Assembly (NCBI GenBank): GCA_029339195.1
Contig: JAPTJF010000592.1
Location: 1-32,136, forward strand
DNA from: Micractinium sp. NFX-FRZ
Taxonomy: Eukaryota; Chlorophyta; Trebouxiophyceae; Chlorellales; Chlorellaceae
DNA: 32,136 nucleotides
Direction: 5' to 3'
This document shows positions 1 to 11,100 of the stretch, piece by piece (within the stretch, counting starts at the first letter, position 1; each line of letters starts with the position of its first letter). A program made the position numbers and the translations under genes. The notes under the pieces were generated by a model, which was not told the origin of the DNA, did no database searches, and was given only the letters and a program-made list of their open reading frames with translations.

Positions 1-281
1 CCATACTTGTCAACGACCACTCGCCTCAGGCGCGCTTGCTCCTCGCTGAAGTCGTCCACCGCCGCTGGCAGCCCGCTTAGGCTCGCCAGGGTCTCGCCCT
101 GGCGCTCCAGGGTCTCGCCCTGGCGCTCCAGGGCCTCGCCCAGGAGCTGCAGGGTCTCGCCCTGGAGCTCCAGGGCACGACCCTGGAGCTCCTGCTCCGC
201 CTCTACCCTCTTCAATAAGGCAAGGATTTGCTGCCTGAGGCTGCAGGCGAGGTGGCAGGCGAAGCGAGAGAAGAATAACAT
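1..281 (-). CDS. Leucine-zipper-like coiled-coil protein, N-terminal part (runs off left edge)
   Basis: Reading leftward from an ATG at 281-279 there are 93 uninterrupted codons to base 1, so the 3' part lies outside the window. The first ~26 residues are hydrophobic with scattered Cys, Arg and Lys. Residues 34-68 are five perfect heptads of the type GETLERQ with Leu at 37, 44, 51, 58 and 65, the spacing of a leucine zipper. A charged stretch (DDFSEEQARLRR) follows. An in-frame TGA lies about 45 bases upstream of the ATG, so this is the first possible start in an unspliced reading. However, CGCCTGCAG just before base 240 looks like a splice acceptor, so the true first exon could lie further right. 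I recognise no family. It could be an ordinary coiled-coil protein or the coiled-coil part of a mobile-element protein. Confidence 0.5.
   Translation of the reverse strand, partial: MLFFSRFACHLACSLRQQILALLKRVEAEQELQGRALELQGETLQLLGEALERQGETLERQGETLASLSGLPAAVDDFSEEQARLRRVVVDKY
78..182 (-). repeat. 21-bp coding minisatellite, five units, encoding heptads
   Basis: Five head-to-tail 21-bp units encode the heptads of the left-edge coiled coil. The middle units differ by only a few bases. Because 21 bp equals exactly seven codons, gain or loss of a unit lengthens or shortens the coiled coil by two helical turns without breaking the frame. Confidence 0.8.
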
Positions 282-1809
282 GGCTACAGCCGAAGGCTTG
301 GGGTTGAGGAAGCCGACAGGAAGTCAGAGGCAACAGTCAGCTACCATGGCAGGCGAGGCGGCAGGCGGCCGGACGCAGTATGGGGACGCAGTGGCGGCAC
401 ACGCAAAACGGCCTCACTTAATGCGCAAGCAGCTCGTGCAATCAATCAGCACGCACCTTCGATACGCTGGCATCGCTTTCCACACCCAATGCCAGGCTGT
501 GGGGCGCAGGCAGCGGCGCAGCACTGCGTGCAATTGGAGCAGGGACACGGCTGTTGCACCCACCTCGGTGTCTGGCTGCCAGCCAGTGCTGAGGCTGCGC
601 CGGGCGGGGACGGCGCAGGTGCCGCCTGCTCAGCCTCCCACGTTGCACCGTGGCCCTCGCCCGCCGCCCCTGCGCCGGCGCTGCAGCAGCAGGGAGGGTC
701 AGGCAGGGGGGCACCAGGCGCCTCGGTGTTTGCCCAAGGCGCAGCAGACCGTGGGAGCCGCCCCAAACTGCATCTCCCTTGCCATCTGGGGAAGCCACAG
801 GGAAGCCACAATGAAGCAGTCCAAAGGAGCAGCTGCCAGCGGGCGACATGTAGGCAGAACCAACTCAGTTTGGGTAGGGCTCTGCCAGCTGCAAGAGTGC
901 ACACGCAATGCGTCAAGCAGGCTCCATGCTGGTGGAGGCGGCGAGGGGGAGCCTACCACCACCCATGGCGCAGTGAGTTGACGACCGTAAAAGCGGAACA
1001 CTAAGCAAGTTGAGCGCGCGCCTGGCAGAGCAGCTGGCACCATGGCAAACAACCCAGGGCTAAACGCCAGGCTGGCCGCTGCCTTACTTGGCCCAATCAT
1101 CCTCACTATTGCCATGCTCCTTCCAATCATCTGTTGCTGCCACGACGCACTGCCGCTGCTTTGGCTGCCACCACCGCTGCCGCTGCTGCCCTGGTACCCT
1201 ACCACCCTCCTGGGCACGGACCCGGCGGGCAGCCGTCTGCCCACTCCGCTGGGCAATGGCCGGGACAGGCCGTTGCGCGAGTAGTTGCAGCGGAGGCAGG
1301 CCTCTCTCGGCTGACGCGCGCAGGCCTCGCCCCGCGACCAGACAGGAGGCCTGGAGGGAACACTGCATCCGTGCCGGCAAGGAAGCTTGCACGCAGACGC
1401 CGGAGCGGGCCGCCCAGAGCAGGGTGCGGCCTGGCGTGCAGAGAGTTCCCCGACAAGGTCGGCTCACGCGTGCGCTGTGACGTGCAGATGTGTGAAGGGC
1501 GCAGGGAGGCGACAGTGGCTACTGGGGAGTGTGAGGCCCCCCTGCTGAGCCCTGCTGAGCTCCACCTGAGCAGGCGCCATGGCGCCATGGCGCGCTGCTA
1601 GACGTAATTATGGAGACCCAGTTTGACCTCGCTGCTGGGGTGTGCAGGCTGGGGAGCCCACACGTGGTGAGAAGCAGGGCTGCTTCTTTCCCTTGCCACT
1701 TCTTGCATGTGATCGTGCACCCATGTCGGCACCCATGTCTCTGCTGCTGTCCCTCTGCCGCCTGACCGCCATGCCATGCGCACCCTCCCGTGGCCCCCGC
1801 CCCCTGCAG
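282..1809. other. Region without a supported gene
   Basis: Several overlapping open frames exist on both strands, but none shows a recognisable domain or a convincing chain of exons. Two weak candidates for upstream exons of the gene ending at 2222 are noted. One is an ATG at 1042 in a good CACCATGGC context, followed by a hydrophobic stretch around ILTIAMLLPIICCC. The other is an ATG at 1610 starting METQFDLAAG. Neither can be joined to the exon at 1810 in the right phase with an obvious GT donor. The part next to 281 should contain the promoter of the minus-strand coiled-coil gene. Confidence 0.4.
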
Positions 1810-2222
1810 ACTTCCAGCGCTGCGGCGCCGCCGGCACCGTCATCGGCCTGCTGCTGGATGTGAACCTCTTCTGGGAGGTGCGTGCGGGGGGCAGGGGGCG
1901 TTTGCAATGTTTGAGTTGTGAATTGGCGCCAGATCAGAGTGCTGGTCCATGAAGGGGTGCAGCTGCTGTGTAAGGGTGCCAGCTGCAGGTGTAAAGCTGC
2001 AGGTGTAAAGCAGCAGGTGCAGGGGCTGCCGTGTGAAAGTGCCAGCTGCAGGTGCAAGGGCAGCTGAAGGGGAGGCGGCAGGCCGTCTTCTCATCCAGGC
2101 GCTCTCGTGCGTATAATCGCCCACATCACATGCCACTCTCTGCGTGTCCCCTGCAGTACGAGAACCGGGAGAGCCTGCTGCAGCAGCAGCAACAGCAGGC
2201 GGGGGTGGAGGGGGAGCAGTAG
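1810..2222 (+). CDS. Last two exons of an unidentified gene (5' part not resolved)
   Basis: An exon at 1810-1877 follows a CCCCTGCAG acceptor and ends GAG before GTGCGTG. A second exon at 2157-2222 follows CCCTGCAG and ends in TAG. Joined in frame they read FQRCGAAGTVIGLLLDVNLF, then WE, then a tail starting YENRESLL with a run of six Gln. The Gly/Leu/Val-rich part could be a membrane helix. The entering phase is 1 (one base must come from an earlier exon), and I could not identify that exon. The intron between them contains repeated GCCAGCTGCAGGTG-type motifs that imitate splice junctions (about 1976-2057). No family is recognised and the call rests only on splice signals and an open frame. 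Confidence 0.35.
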
Positions 2223-2647
2223 CTGCGCCTGGCGGGAGCTGTCGGCGGTCGGGCTGAGCGGCCGCCCGCTGGCTCCTGCCGGAGTGCAGGCATTTGGTAT
2301 AACCTCATGTACTTGTTTCTTGCCACGTTGCTTTTTTTTGCGCTCCGCTCTTTAGAAATCCGCTCTTTAGAAATCCCAAGGAGCCCCCGCGTCGCCTTGA
2401 CTGGGATCCGCGGTGCTTGTGCCCCTTCAGCATGCATGCCATGCACCTCGGACCCACTTGCAACATTGAGCGTTCTAGAAATGAGCTCGCCGGGCAAGGT
2501 ACTGAGCAGCACTGGCACAGGGTGGACAGGTCTGCCGATGGAGTTGTATGCCTCCAGCCCCTTTTGCATTCGACTCGAAAAGCATCATTCACCATATTAA
2601 CAACCCGCAGGCCACGCTAGTTCCTCAAAGTCAAGGCAGACAGCGAG
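2223..2647. other. Intergenic region
   Basis: This 425-bp stretch between the stop of the unidentified gene and the ATG of the 75-residue gene shows no coding signal I can support. It holds a run of eight T at 2331-2338 and a perfect short tandem repeat at 2345-2374. Confidence 0.5.
2345..2374. repeat. Perfect 15-bp tandem duplication
   Basis: The unit CCGCTCTTTAGAAAT occurs twice head to tail without a mismatch. It lies in AT-richer DNA between genes. No function is evident. Confidence 0.85.
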
Positions 2648-4255
2648 ATGGCGGACAAGGTGAGCAAGCGGAAGCGCCTGCGCCGCCTTGAGGGCTTCTT
2701 ATGGATCCAGCTGGAGGCAGGGAAGCGACAGAAGCGTGCCCCGAAACGGCAGCGCTGCGGCCCGAAAGCGTGGGCACCCCCTCATGGCTCACCGGCGACA
2801 TGCCCCGAGCTCAGGGGGGCAGCGATCCGTGTCCGAGGGGCGCCTCGGATTGGGGGAGGCGGGCTGTGTTCACTGACCAAAGTTTGATGGTGGCGGTCCT
2901 GGCAGCTTGTGGCGGGCGGTGCCGCCGGCGGGATGCACCTGGCTCACACATGAGGGCGCACATCAGCGCCCCCCCATGCCTCTCGCAGGAAGCGGCCGAC
3001 ATTTTCCATGCAGGAGACGACGCCCTGGAGGCGCCCACCAAGGTGGGCCGCAGCGGGGCGGGCGGGTTCCGGCGGTGTCCGGCGCTCGCGGGTCGGCGGC
3101 GGCCTCCATGCGCAGGCAGGACTGCTGCCCACAAAAACAGGCCCGGGTGCTGTGCACACCACCCGTTTCACAGATGTACCTTTTATAATGCCTCCAGCTC
3201 AGGCCCTGGCCCACCCACACCGCCAGCACTGCCCCGCCCACGCCCCCCCTCGAGGTTTGCTCTTGCCTCCCCTGCCGCCGCCCCGCCTTGCTCGTCTTCC
3301 TCCGCTGGCCGTTACGCCACGCCACGAAGCGCTTCTGTGCTTTTTACAGCCTCCCTTCCACCCCATGCCCTGTTACCAATATCAGTGCAGTGTGATGAGG
3401 CGGAGGGCTGCCCAGTTGATGCGCAGCAGCCCAAACAGCTGCCGCCTGCGTGCCTGCATCCCCTCATGGCCACCCTCCTGCACCCTGCTGCGTTGGCCCC
3501 TGCAGGCTGAGCAGCAGGGCCACGAGACGCTGCAGCACCACAAGGAGAGGGTGCACATGGAGGGGGCCACAGGTGGGGGTGGCTCTAAGTATGCTGTCCT
3601 CTGTTGCTGCAATCTTGGGCGTGGGTGGCTCTAATCAACTCTAAAAGATGTTGTGCTCTGTTGCTGCAAACTTGTGTGGGTGGCATGCGTGGCGAGGAGG
3701 CGAGCACTCCGGGCAAGGTAGGCGGGGTGTTTGTTGCGGGCAGGGTGGCAGCAGTGTAGGAAGCAGGGCATGAGAGGCTGCAGGGTCAGGGCTGGGTGGG
3801 CATTCACGGCCGCCTTCCCTCGCATGCCTGGCTATTGCAGCAGGTGGAAGCTGACTGCTCCACCCGCTCATCCCTTCTCCCTGTCCCGCCTCCCTCCCCC
3901 CTCCCTCAGACACCAAGCTGTTGCAGCAGGAGGGCGCCGACCTGCCACATGACACCATGGCCGGCCACGTCAGGTGGGCAGCCGGCACCGGATGTGGGTA
4001 GTGTGTAGGGGCTTGTGCTAAGGCAGCGTGCTAGGCAGGAGAGGCATGCCTGTGCGGGCCCATCACCCCTGCTGAGTGAGGCCAGCCTGACGAGGCCGTT
4101 GCTGCGCCATTCTGCAGCCCTGTGCTCCGCGCTGCCCTGCCTCTGCTCAGCCTGCGCTCGCCTTACCAAGGGTTGTGACTACCCTGCCCTCACGCGCCCC
4201 TCTCCTGCCCCTTCCCTGCCGCAGGATTCATGGGCCTGCTGACCCAGAGGTGTGA
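2648..4255 (+). CDS. Small hydrophilic protein (75 aa), paralogue of the LEA-like C-terminal module
   Basis: Proposed exons are 2648-2659, 2989-3042, 3506-3572, 3910-3973 and 4225-4255, all with GT-AG boundaries and consistent phases. The product starts MADKEAADIFHAGDDALEAP, is charged throughout, contains GHETLQHHKER and EGADLPHDTMAGHV, and ends in PADPEV. It has no signal peptide or membrane segment. It aligns over most of its length with the last ~70 residues of the 622-residue protein encoded next door (ADIF-AG, EAP-K, GHETLQHHK, EGADLPH-T-AG-V), and two introns sit at the same place and phase in both genes. A local duplication is therefore likely. The first exon of only four codons is the weakest part; the reading frame also stays open through the first intron. 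Function is unknown, and a protective, intrinsically disordered role is only a guess from composition and from its larger relative. Confidence 0.6.
3573..3909 (+). repeat. Intron with an imperfect direct repeat
   Basis: Within this intron of the small gene, a segment starting GGTGGCTCTAA near 3578 and containing CTCTGTTGCTGCAA recurs about 50-60 bases later (around 3624-3680) with small changes and an insertion. It looks like another tandem duplication inside an intron, but it does not copy exon sequence. Confidence 0.55.
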
Positions 4256-5129
4256 GCGCCCACGCTCGTAAGCGGCGAGGAAGTAACGGCGGGCGGGCGG
4301 CGCGCACACGCCATGACAGCAATGAAGAAGGTGAATGCCGCACGCCGTCCGCCGCCCGCTCCCCGGGGCACCCGCAGCGCGTCCTGGGCTGGCAGCGCCC
4401 TCCAAGTGAGGGCGCCCAGCTGGTGCCACGGCCAATGCACTTGTTAATGCCAGCAGCAGCAACAACTTTTGCGCAATACAGGCAGTGTAGAAGTTGCTGC
4501 CAGTGAAGAAAGAGACAGCCAGCGCCGGAATGAGGCACCCGCCAGCAACACCAAAACAATGAAGCACCGCCCCTCCCGCTCTTGTCACGTTGTCACGCCA
4601 CCCAACCACCGCCCAACCGCTGCACCTGCTGATTGTGCTCCCTCCCCGGCTGCGGCCCCATATCGTGGCTGCACCCAGCAGGCCAGCCGGAGTGGGTGCC
4701 TGCAGCTGATTTTCGCTCGCTCTGCATGCCAACTTTAAATGCCAGTTTGATGAGAGCCGATGTGTTACCCCCATTCAAGAAGCTGGCAGCCAGGTGACCG
4801 TTGGCCCGCCAGCTGGCGCTCCCAGCCTGCTGCTGCGTGCCAACCTTGCAGATGATTACAAATTGCACACAGCGCCAATTGAAGCAGCAAGACGTCTGAC
4901 AATGGTAGCTAGGTGGGGTTTAGCGGCTGTGCATGGTAGTTTCAAGTAGGGGTGAGGTCATCAGCACAACGGAAGGTGCCGCGCATCCCGCCATGTCAGC
5001 GCGTGTAGGCGGCAGCCATTGGACTCATGGTCTGGCTCCCCGAATTCCCCCACATTCCGCGCTCTTTCGCAGTCACTGCCCCAACTTCCCCACTCGCTCT
5101 AAGCAGCCACCAGCGTAAAGCAAGCAACA
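4256..5129. other. Intergenic region upstream of the LEA-like gene
   Basis: About 870 bp between the paralogous genes. I see no supported ORF or RNA gene. It must hold the 3' UTR of the small gene and the promoter of the large one. A short direct repeat, TTGTCACG-TTGTCACG, lies at about 4582-4597, and an AT-rich CTTTAAATG lies near 4733-4741. No clear TATA box sits close to the ATG at 5130. Confidence 0.4.
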
Positions 5130-8100
5130 ATGGCCACTCGCGACGTGCCGGTGCACCCGGTTGAGGAGGAGCATCCCGAGAAGCCCGGGCTGCTCGGCAA
5201 GGTGAAGGAGGCGCTGTTTGGCGGCCCGGGAGGCGCTGCCGAGGGCGTGACTGAGCGCGCAGAGGCGAGCGAGAGCGTGTCCATGCGGCAGGAGAAGGTG
5301 GCCGCACCCGGCACCCCCAGCAAGGCCGGCCCTGTCTGCGCGCCCTCCGAGGTGAGCGGGTTTAGGGGTGCAGCGATGAGAGGCGAAGGGTGCAAGGGCT
5401 GTGCCGCATCTGGAAGGTGTCGGCCGGGCTGCCGCAGCTCTGCATCAACCTGTGCATACTGTGTCAGTCCTGGCAAGGGCAGGGCGGGGCCCGCCAGCCT
5501 CTTGCAGCGCTTTTCTGGCAGCGCCAGATTCGTGTTCTTGCGTTCTGCGTCAGCGCCCCCCCAGCCCAGAGCCGGCCCGCCGGCCCGCCCACCCACCAGG
5601 CGCTCGCCACGCCCGCCAGGCCTTTGTAAGCCGTCGCCCCACGCAAGGCACTCCTGGCTTCACCCCTCCCCCTCCCTCCCCTCCCTCCCCTCCCCTCCAA
5701 CCCTCCCAACCCTCCCAACCCGCAGGAGACCAGGGACACCTGGCGCGCCGCCGAGGCGGAGACGGTGCGCGCTGAGCACGCTGCGCTGCGCGCTGAGCAG
5801 CTGGCGTGCGAGACCGACCGCGCGGCGACCGAGGTGGCGGCCGCCAAGGACCTCACGTGAGCGAAGTTGCAACCAATTGGGGCTTGTGGGAGGGCCCTGG
5901 GAATGCGGTGGGGGTAAGGAGGTGTGGTGTAGAAAGGTGGCCCACAGGGCGAGGACTTAAAGAGGCCAACATGCGCCTGGACACCGCCCACACCGCTGTG
6001 CACTGGTCTGCACCCAGTGGCTTGTGTTCTGAGCCTGGCGTTTTAAGCAACCTGTGTTTTGTGTTTTTGAGCCGTTTTTATCCAACCTGTGCTTCAGGGA
6101 GGATGCTGCCCGCCGGGCTGAGGAGCTCAAGGCCCAGCAGGCCCAGCTGGACCAGGCGGCGCGCGCCCGCATGCAGGCAAGTGTGTTTTGTTACTGTTTT
6201 GTTTCGGTGCGTCCCATGCAGGACAGGGTAGCGCACCTGCGGGCAAGCAGAATGGGGCTTGCGTGGGGGGCGTGGCGAGACGCGGGAGAAGGGGTGCTGC
6301 CGCTTGAGCTGCTCTGCTTTTTGCCTGCTGTGCCTGCCTGCGTTGCCTGGGTGCAGCATGCATCAGTTGACCGCGCCCCCCCCCGCCCTCACAGGCCTGC
6401 GCAGGAGGTCAAACGCCTGGCCTCGCGCAGGCATTGCCCACTTCCCTGCACCCTGCACCAGGCCCGCTCCCCTCCTCTCCCGTTCACGGGCACCCACCTG
6501 TGCCAGACCGCAACCTCTACCCTGCACCCACCTGTACCAGGCTGTTCCCCCCCATCTAGTCCAAAGGAGGCCCAGGACCTGGAGCGCCAGCTGGAGCAGG
6601 CATTGCCCACTCACCTCCGCTACGCTCGCTCTACTTCCCTACCGTTCACGAGCACCCACCTGTACTGTACCGCTCCCTCTTATCTTGTTTCCCTGCAGGA
6701 GGCGCAGGACCTGGAGCGCCAGCTGGAGCAGGCGCGCCACGTGGCACAGGTGGCGGAGCGCAAGCGGTGAGCCGCCGCGACAGCCCCGCCCGCACATGTC
6801 TGGGCATTCTGCCGCTGCTGTCGCGCATGAGAGCTTTGTAGCCTGCACTGCCCCTGCGCTTGCCCGCGCCTGCTTGGTGCGCCTCGGTTCTGCTCTGCAA
6901 TTCCAAGCCCCTGCTCTCCCTCCGCCCCTCCTCCCACTCTTTACACTCCTTAACACATTTGCTCCATCCTGCCCTTTCCTCCTTTCTTCCCCGCCTGATT
7001 CTGGAGGAGTCCCGCCGCTTTCCCCTGCTCTCTGTGGTGCCCTCAATTTGTCTCTAAACGTTCCTCCCCGCCCAACCTGTGCAGGTCCGAGATTCTGGAG
7101 GAGTCCCGCCGCATTGCCGAGCCCTCAAAGGAGATGCTGGCCGAGGCAGACAGGTGGGGGGTGTCGGAATGTCTTTCCTTTTTCTTTCCCTTTGGTGGCA
7201 TGGTTTCCTTGCCAGGGGGAGAGCGGTCAAAAGGAGCCCTCTCATTTTGACCGTCCTCTCAACACGAAAGCAGTTGCAGGACATGCAGTGTTTTGCACCG
7301 CCACCAACGGTGTTGGCGCACTAGGAGCGCAGGTGCTTGGGGGCAACAGGAGTGTTGTGTCCTCCCGCTGCCCTGCCAGACGCTTACCCTCTGCTTCCCA
7401 TGCACCTTGCAGGCTGGAGCGTGAGGTGGCGGGTGCCCGTGAGCACGCCATGGACCTGGAGCGCGCCATCGAGGGCATCCGCTCCGGCAAGCCCATGCAG
7501 GTGGGTGTGTTGGGGATGGGGGGGGGTTGCATGGCAGGTGTGGGGGGTGAGTTGAGGAGGGGGGCGTGGTTGGTGTGTGTGTGTGGTGTGTGGCGTGGAG
7601 GGGGGTCCTTGTCACTCGGTCAGGGGCTGGCAGGGCGGGACCCAGCTGGGGGCATCCTCCCAGCCAGGTTCTTGTGGGTTTCGATCCTTTCCAGCCAAGC
7701 GGGCGGCGGCTCCGGCGCAAGCTGGGAGAGGCTTTGCTGCCCACCATTCGCCTCCCTCCCGAGCTCATGCCTACTGTCTGGCGCGCCCTGCCCTCCCCCC
7801 GTCTGCCTCCCGAGTGCAGGAGGCAATTCGCAAGGAGGAGGAGGCAAAGCGCATGCGGCAGGAGATGGGCGGGCTGCAGCAGGAGGTGAGCGGGCACTGG
7901 GCAGGGCTTGTGGTTTGAGTAGGGAGCATGTTACAATGTGTTGAAACACGTTGGCAGCAGGAGGAGGTGAGTGGTGAGGGCCCGTTGGTTGGATGGGTAC
8001 CTGGCTGGCTGGCACAGTTGCAGGGGTGCGTCCGCCGCTGGGCGCTGCTTTGCCCGCTGACATGCGCTGAGCTTCCCAGGCCACGTCCCCCGCCTGGACC

Positions 8101-11100
8101 CCTCTCCCGCCCCGCCCAATTACGCCTCCTCTGCTGCCAACTTTCACCCATGCCCAGGCTGTGGGCGAGGAGGAGGACGCCAGGCGCAAGCAGAGCCAGG
8201 CGGAGCGCCTGCAGGAGGTGAGGGGGCACTGGCCACGCATCGGTTTGGGCTGCCGTGGATACCCCACCCAAGTGTGGCGACGCCGCGCTGGGAACCCCCC
8301 CCCCCCCCTTTTCCTGGCAGTGTCCCCTGCCCCTTATATTTTCCTTGCGCCTCCGCACCCTCCGCTGCCACACCCGCCTTCTCCCCTTACTGCACCGCCC
8401 TCTCTCTGCCAGCTGCACAGCGGGGGGGGGGGGAGGGGGGCAAGACTGTTGGGCCCCTTGGAATGCTATGCCGCCTCCCCCTGCTGGCGAGCTGCTGGCA
8501 GGGATCTTCACACCCTGCGCCCTGCCCCCTCCCCCCCTGCCCCTCCCCCTCGCTCCAACCACCCCTCAGGTGATCGACCGCGAGACGGTGGAGTGCGATG
8601 AGCTCGCCAGGAAGTACTGGGCGGTACGTACTGCCTTCAGAGGGTGGCTGGTGGTACTGGATTGATGTATGGGGGCTTGCAGCAGGGTAGGGGTGGATTG
8701 CGGCCGGGCGGTTGGAATGTTGGGGACCCCACACGGCAGTACTCGAAAGGGGCGCGTGGCTGTGTGGGGGACCGAGGCGTGTGGCAGCAGCAGGTGCCTG
8801 CCCTCTTTTGGGATCCACTGCTGCCTGCCGTTCACCATGCGTCGCTGCCTGCCACCGACCGCCCACCTGCAGAAGCGTGACCAGCTTGCCCAGATGAAGA
8901 AGGAGCAGAAGGAGCTGGCGGGCGAGGCGGCCGCCGAGGCGCGCGACGCTCAGAAGAAGCGCGTCACGGTGGGTGGGAGCGGGTGGTGTGGCGGGTGTGA
9001 GGTCAGCAAAACGTCCAGCTGGCAGGCAGGCAGGCAGGCAAACCTGCACTCCGTGTGGGTGCGTCATTTAGGTTCACAGAGACGCAGGCAGTCAGGGGGA
9101 TGAGTGCAGCCCGTGACTTCTGACATTGCAATAGCCCAGGCATGGCACGTCGAATACTCTCCCTGCAGCGTTCCCTGCGCCCTCTGCCACAACCGCTTTC
9201 CAGCCCTGTGGCCCTGTTGCACCATGCGTGCCGCCTCTCCGAAACGGCGTCTGTGCGCAGGCTGACAACCCTGCTGTGCTGTGCTGTGCTGCGCTGCGCT
9301 GCGCCGTGCAGATTGAGCGCATGGCCAAGAAGGTTGATAAGGCTCACCTTGTGCTATGCTATGCTGACAACCCCTGCATCGCTGTGCTGTGCTGCGCTGT
9401 GCTGTGCAGATTGAGCGCATGGCCAAGAAGGTGGACAAGGCTGAGGAGGAGGCGCAGCGGGCGCTGGAGAGGAAGGCGGAGCAGGAGCGGCAGGCGGCGC
9501 AGCTGATGAGTGAGTGGGGTGACTTGGATGGATGTGTGTGTGCTGGGAGTGTTATGCTGTGGGTCGGTTTGGGTGGGGCAAGGATTGGCTGCAGATCAGG
9601 CGGAGCAAGTCGGGCGGGGTGACACAAATGCAGATTAATTGGGGAGGCGGAAAAAGTGAGTACAGTTGGGTGCAGGGTGGGGGGACATGCAGCAGGGAGG
9701 GGGAACATGCAGCACCGCACGGTGACAGGAGTTACTCTGCTGGACCCGGTGGGAGGGGGAAGCTGAGGTTGAGGGCTGGGCCAGAGCCAACCTTGCATGC
9801 CAGTGCGTGGACTGGGGCCATGGCTTCCACTCACCGGGGCACTTGCTGGACGGAGAGAATGCATGCGCTGCTGCCTCCAGAGCAGCCCATGGCTTGCCAC
9901 CATCGCCAGAGCGCTCTTGTACTGCGCGGCGCCTTGGCAGTGCTGCCAACCATGCGGTAGTTCTGCCGGGCTCTGAACAGCACTTGAGCGCTCTGCCAGT
10001 GCGCGGGCCAGGGCTGCCGCTGCTGCTGCTGCTGCGCATGGACGATTCTGGCTGTGACACCAAAGCATGCTGTGCATGCTGGCCCGCGCTGTGCTTGCTG
10101 TGATGCTCCTAAGTTCAGGCGCATGGTGTGCGAACCGCCGGCAGACGCCTACTGAGTCGCTCTCGCTGCGGCAAGAGCTGCTCTGTAGGGGTGTGCATGC
10201 AGATCGCACACCATGCAGCAAAGGCACCGTTGCCAAGCAGCAAGCGCATCTGCGGGGCCAGCCCTTTAGAAGTACATTGCAACCCAAAGACCGCTCCTGT
10301 CAGGGTCTTTGCGGCCCTCGGTATCAGCCTCCCCGCGGTGGGCGCTGCTCCGTGGCGCATTGACAGCCAGGCTACTGCATGCAGTTCCCACGCTGTGCTC
10401 TCCACCTTGCGCACGCGAAAAAAAAGTAAAGGTGCGCACGCGAAAAAAAAGTAAGGGGCAGCGTGCCAACGCACATGCCAGCTGATGCCGGCTGCATGTA
10501 GCGCAGCTGACACAGGCAGTACACGGCGTCTGTAATGGCACTCCAATGAATCGCATCTGCTTGGGGCTCGGGGTTTGCCACCTGAGGCGGCCCCGCCACA
10601 TTAGCCTCGAGCAGCTGTGCCTTCTGGAGTGCCCGTCCAAGGCGGTGCACTGGCTCTGTCAGCTGTGCTACCTGCATCCACCATCAGACAGCATGCAGGG
10701 CCAGCAGCCAAGCACTTAAACCCATTTTTTTCGGTATTTTCAAATGGGCTGCTCGGCTGGAGCTGGATGCTACAGCGCACATTTGTAAACACATCACTGA
10801 ACGATTGCTCAGTTTGATTTCATGCTGCGCTTCCCTCCCGACGAGCAGGCGAGAAGGAGAGCGAGGAGCAGCGTGCCGCTCGGCTGGAGCAGGAGGCGGC
10901 GGCACGCCGTGCGGCGGCTGGCGAGCGCGAGGAGGAGGCTGCGCGCAAGGTCACCAAGGTGTGGCTGGTGGGTTGCTTTGGCCTTGAATAGAAACACACG
11001 TCATGTATGGGAGCCCAAGCGGACAGGGAGTGCTCTTCTTGCCGCCAATGCATCTGTTGGGCCGCATGCTGGGGAGGTTGGCGCGAGTGAGTGAAGGGAC

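Noticed and set aside
7..981. Plus-strand 324-codon ORF at the left edge
   Set aside because: Its first 90 codons are the antisense of the heptad repeat on the minus strand, and the rest has no family signal. The minus-strand reading makes a regular coiled coil and is preferred.
1042..1284. 80-codon ORF with a hydrophobic segment and good start context
   Set aside because: No donor joins it in phase to the exon at 1810 and no homologue is recognised; it is kept only as a note on that region.
6259..7944. Plus-strand 561-codon ORF
   Set aside because: It runs through exons and introns of the LEA-like gene in the wrong frame; composition bias explains its length.
9064..10287. Minus-strand 407-codon ORF
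   Set aside because: It crosses exon 11 and long intron sequence of the LEA-like gene, has GC-driven openness and no recognisable domain.
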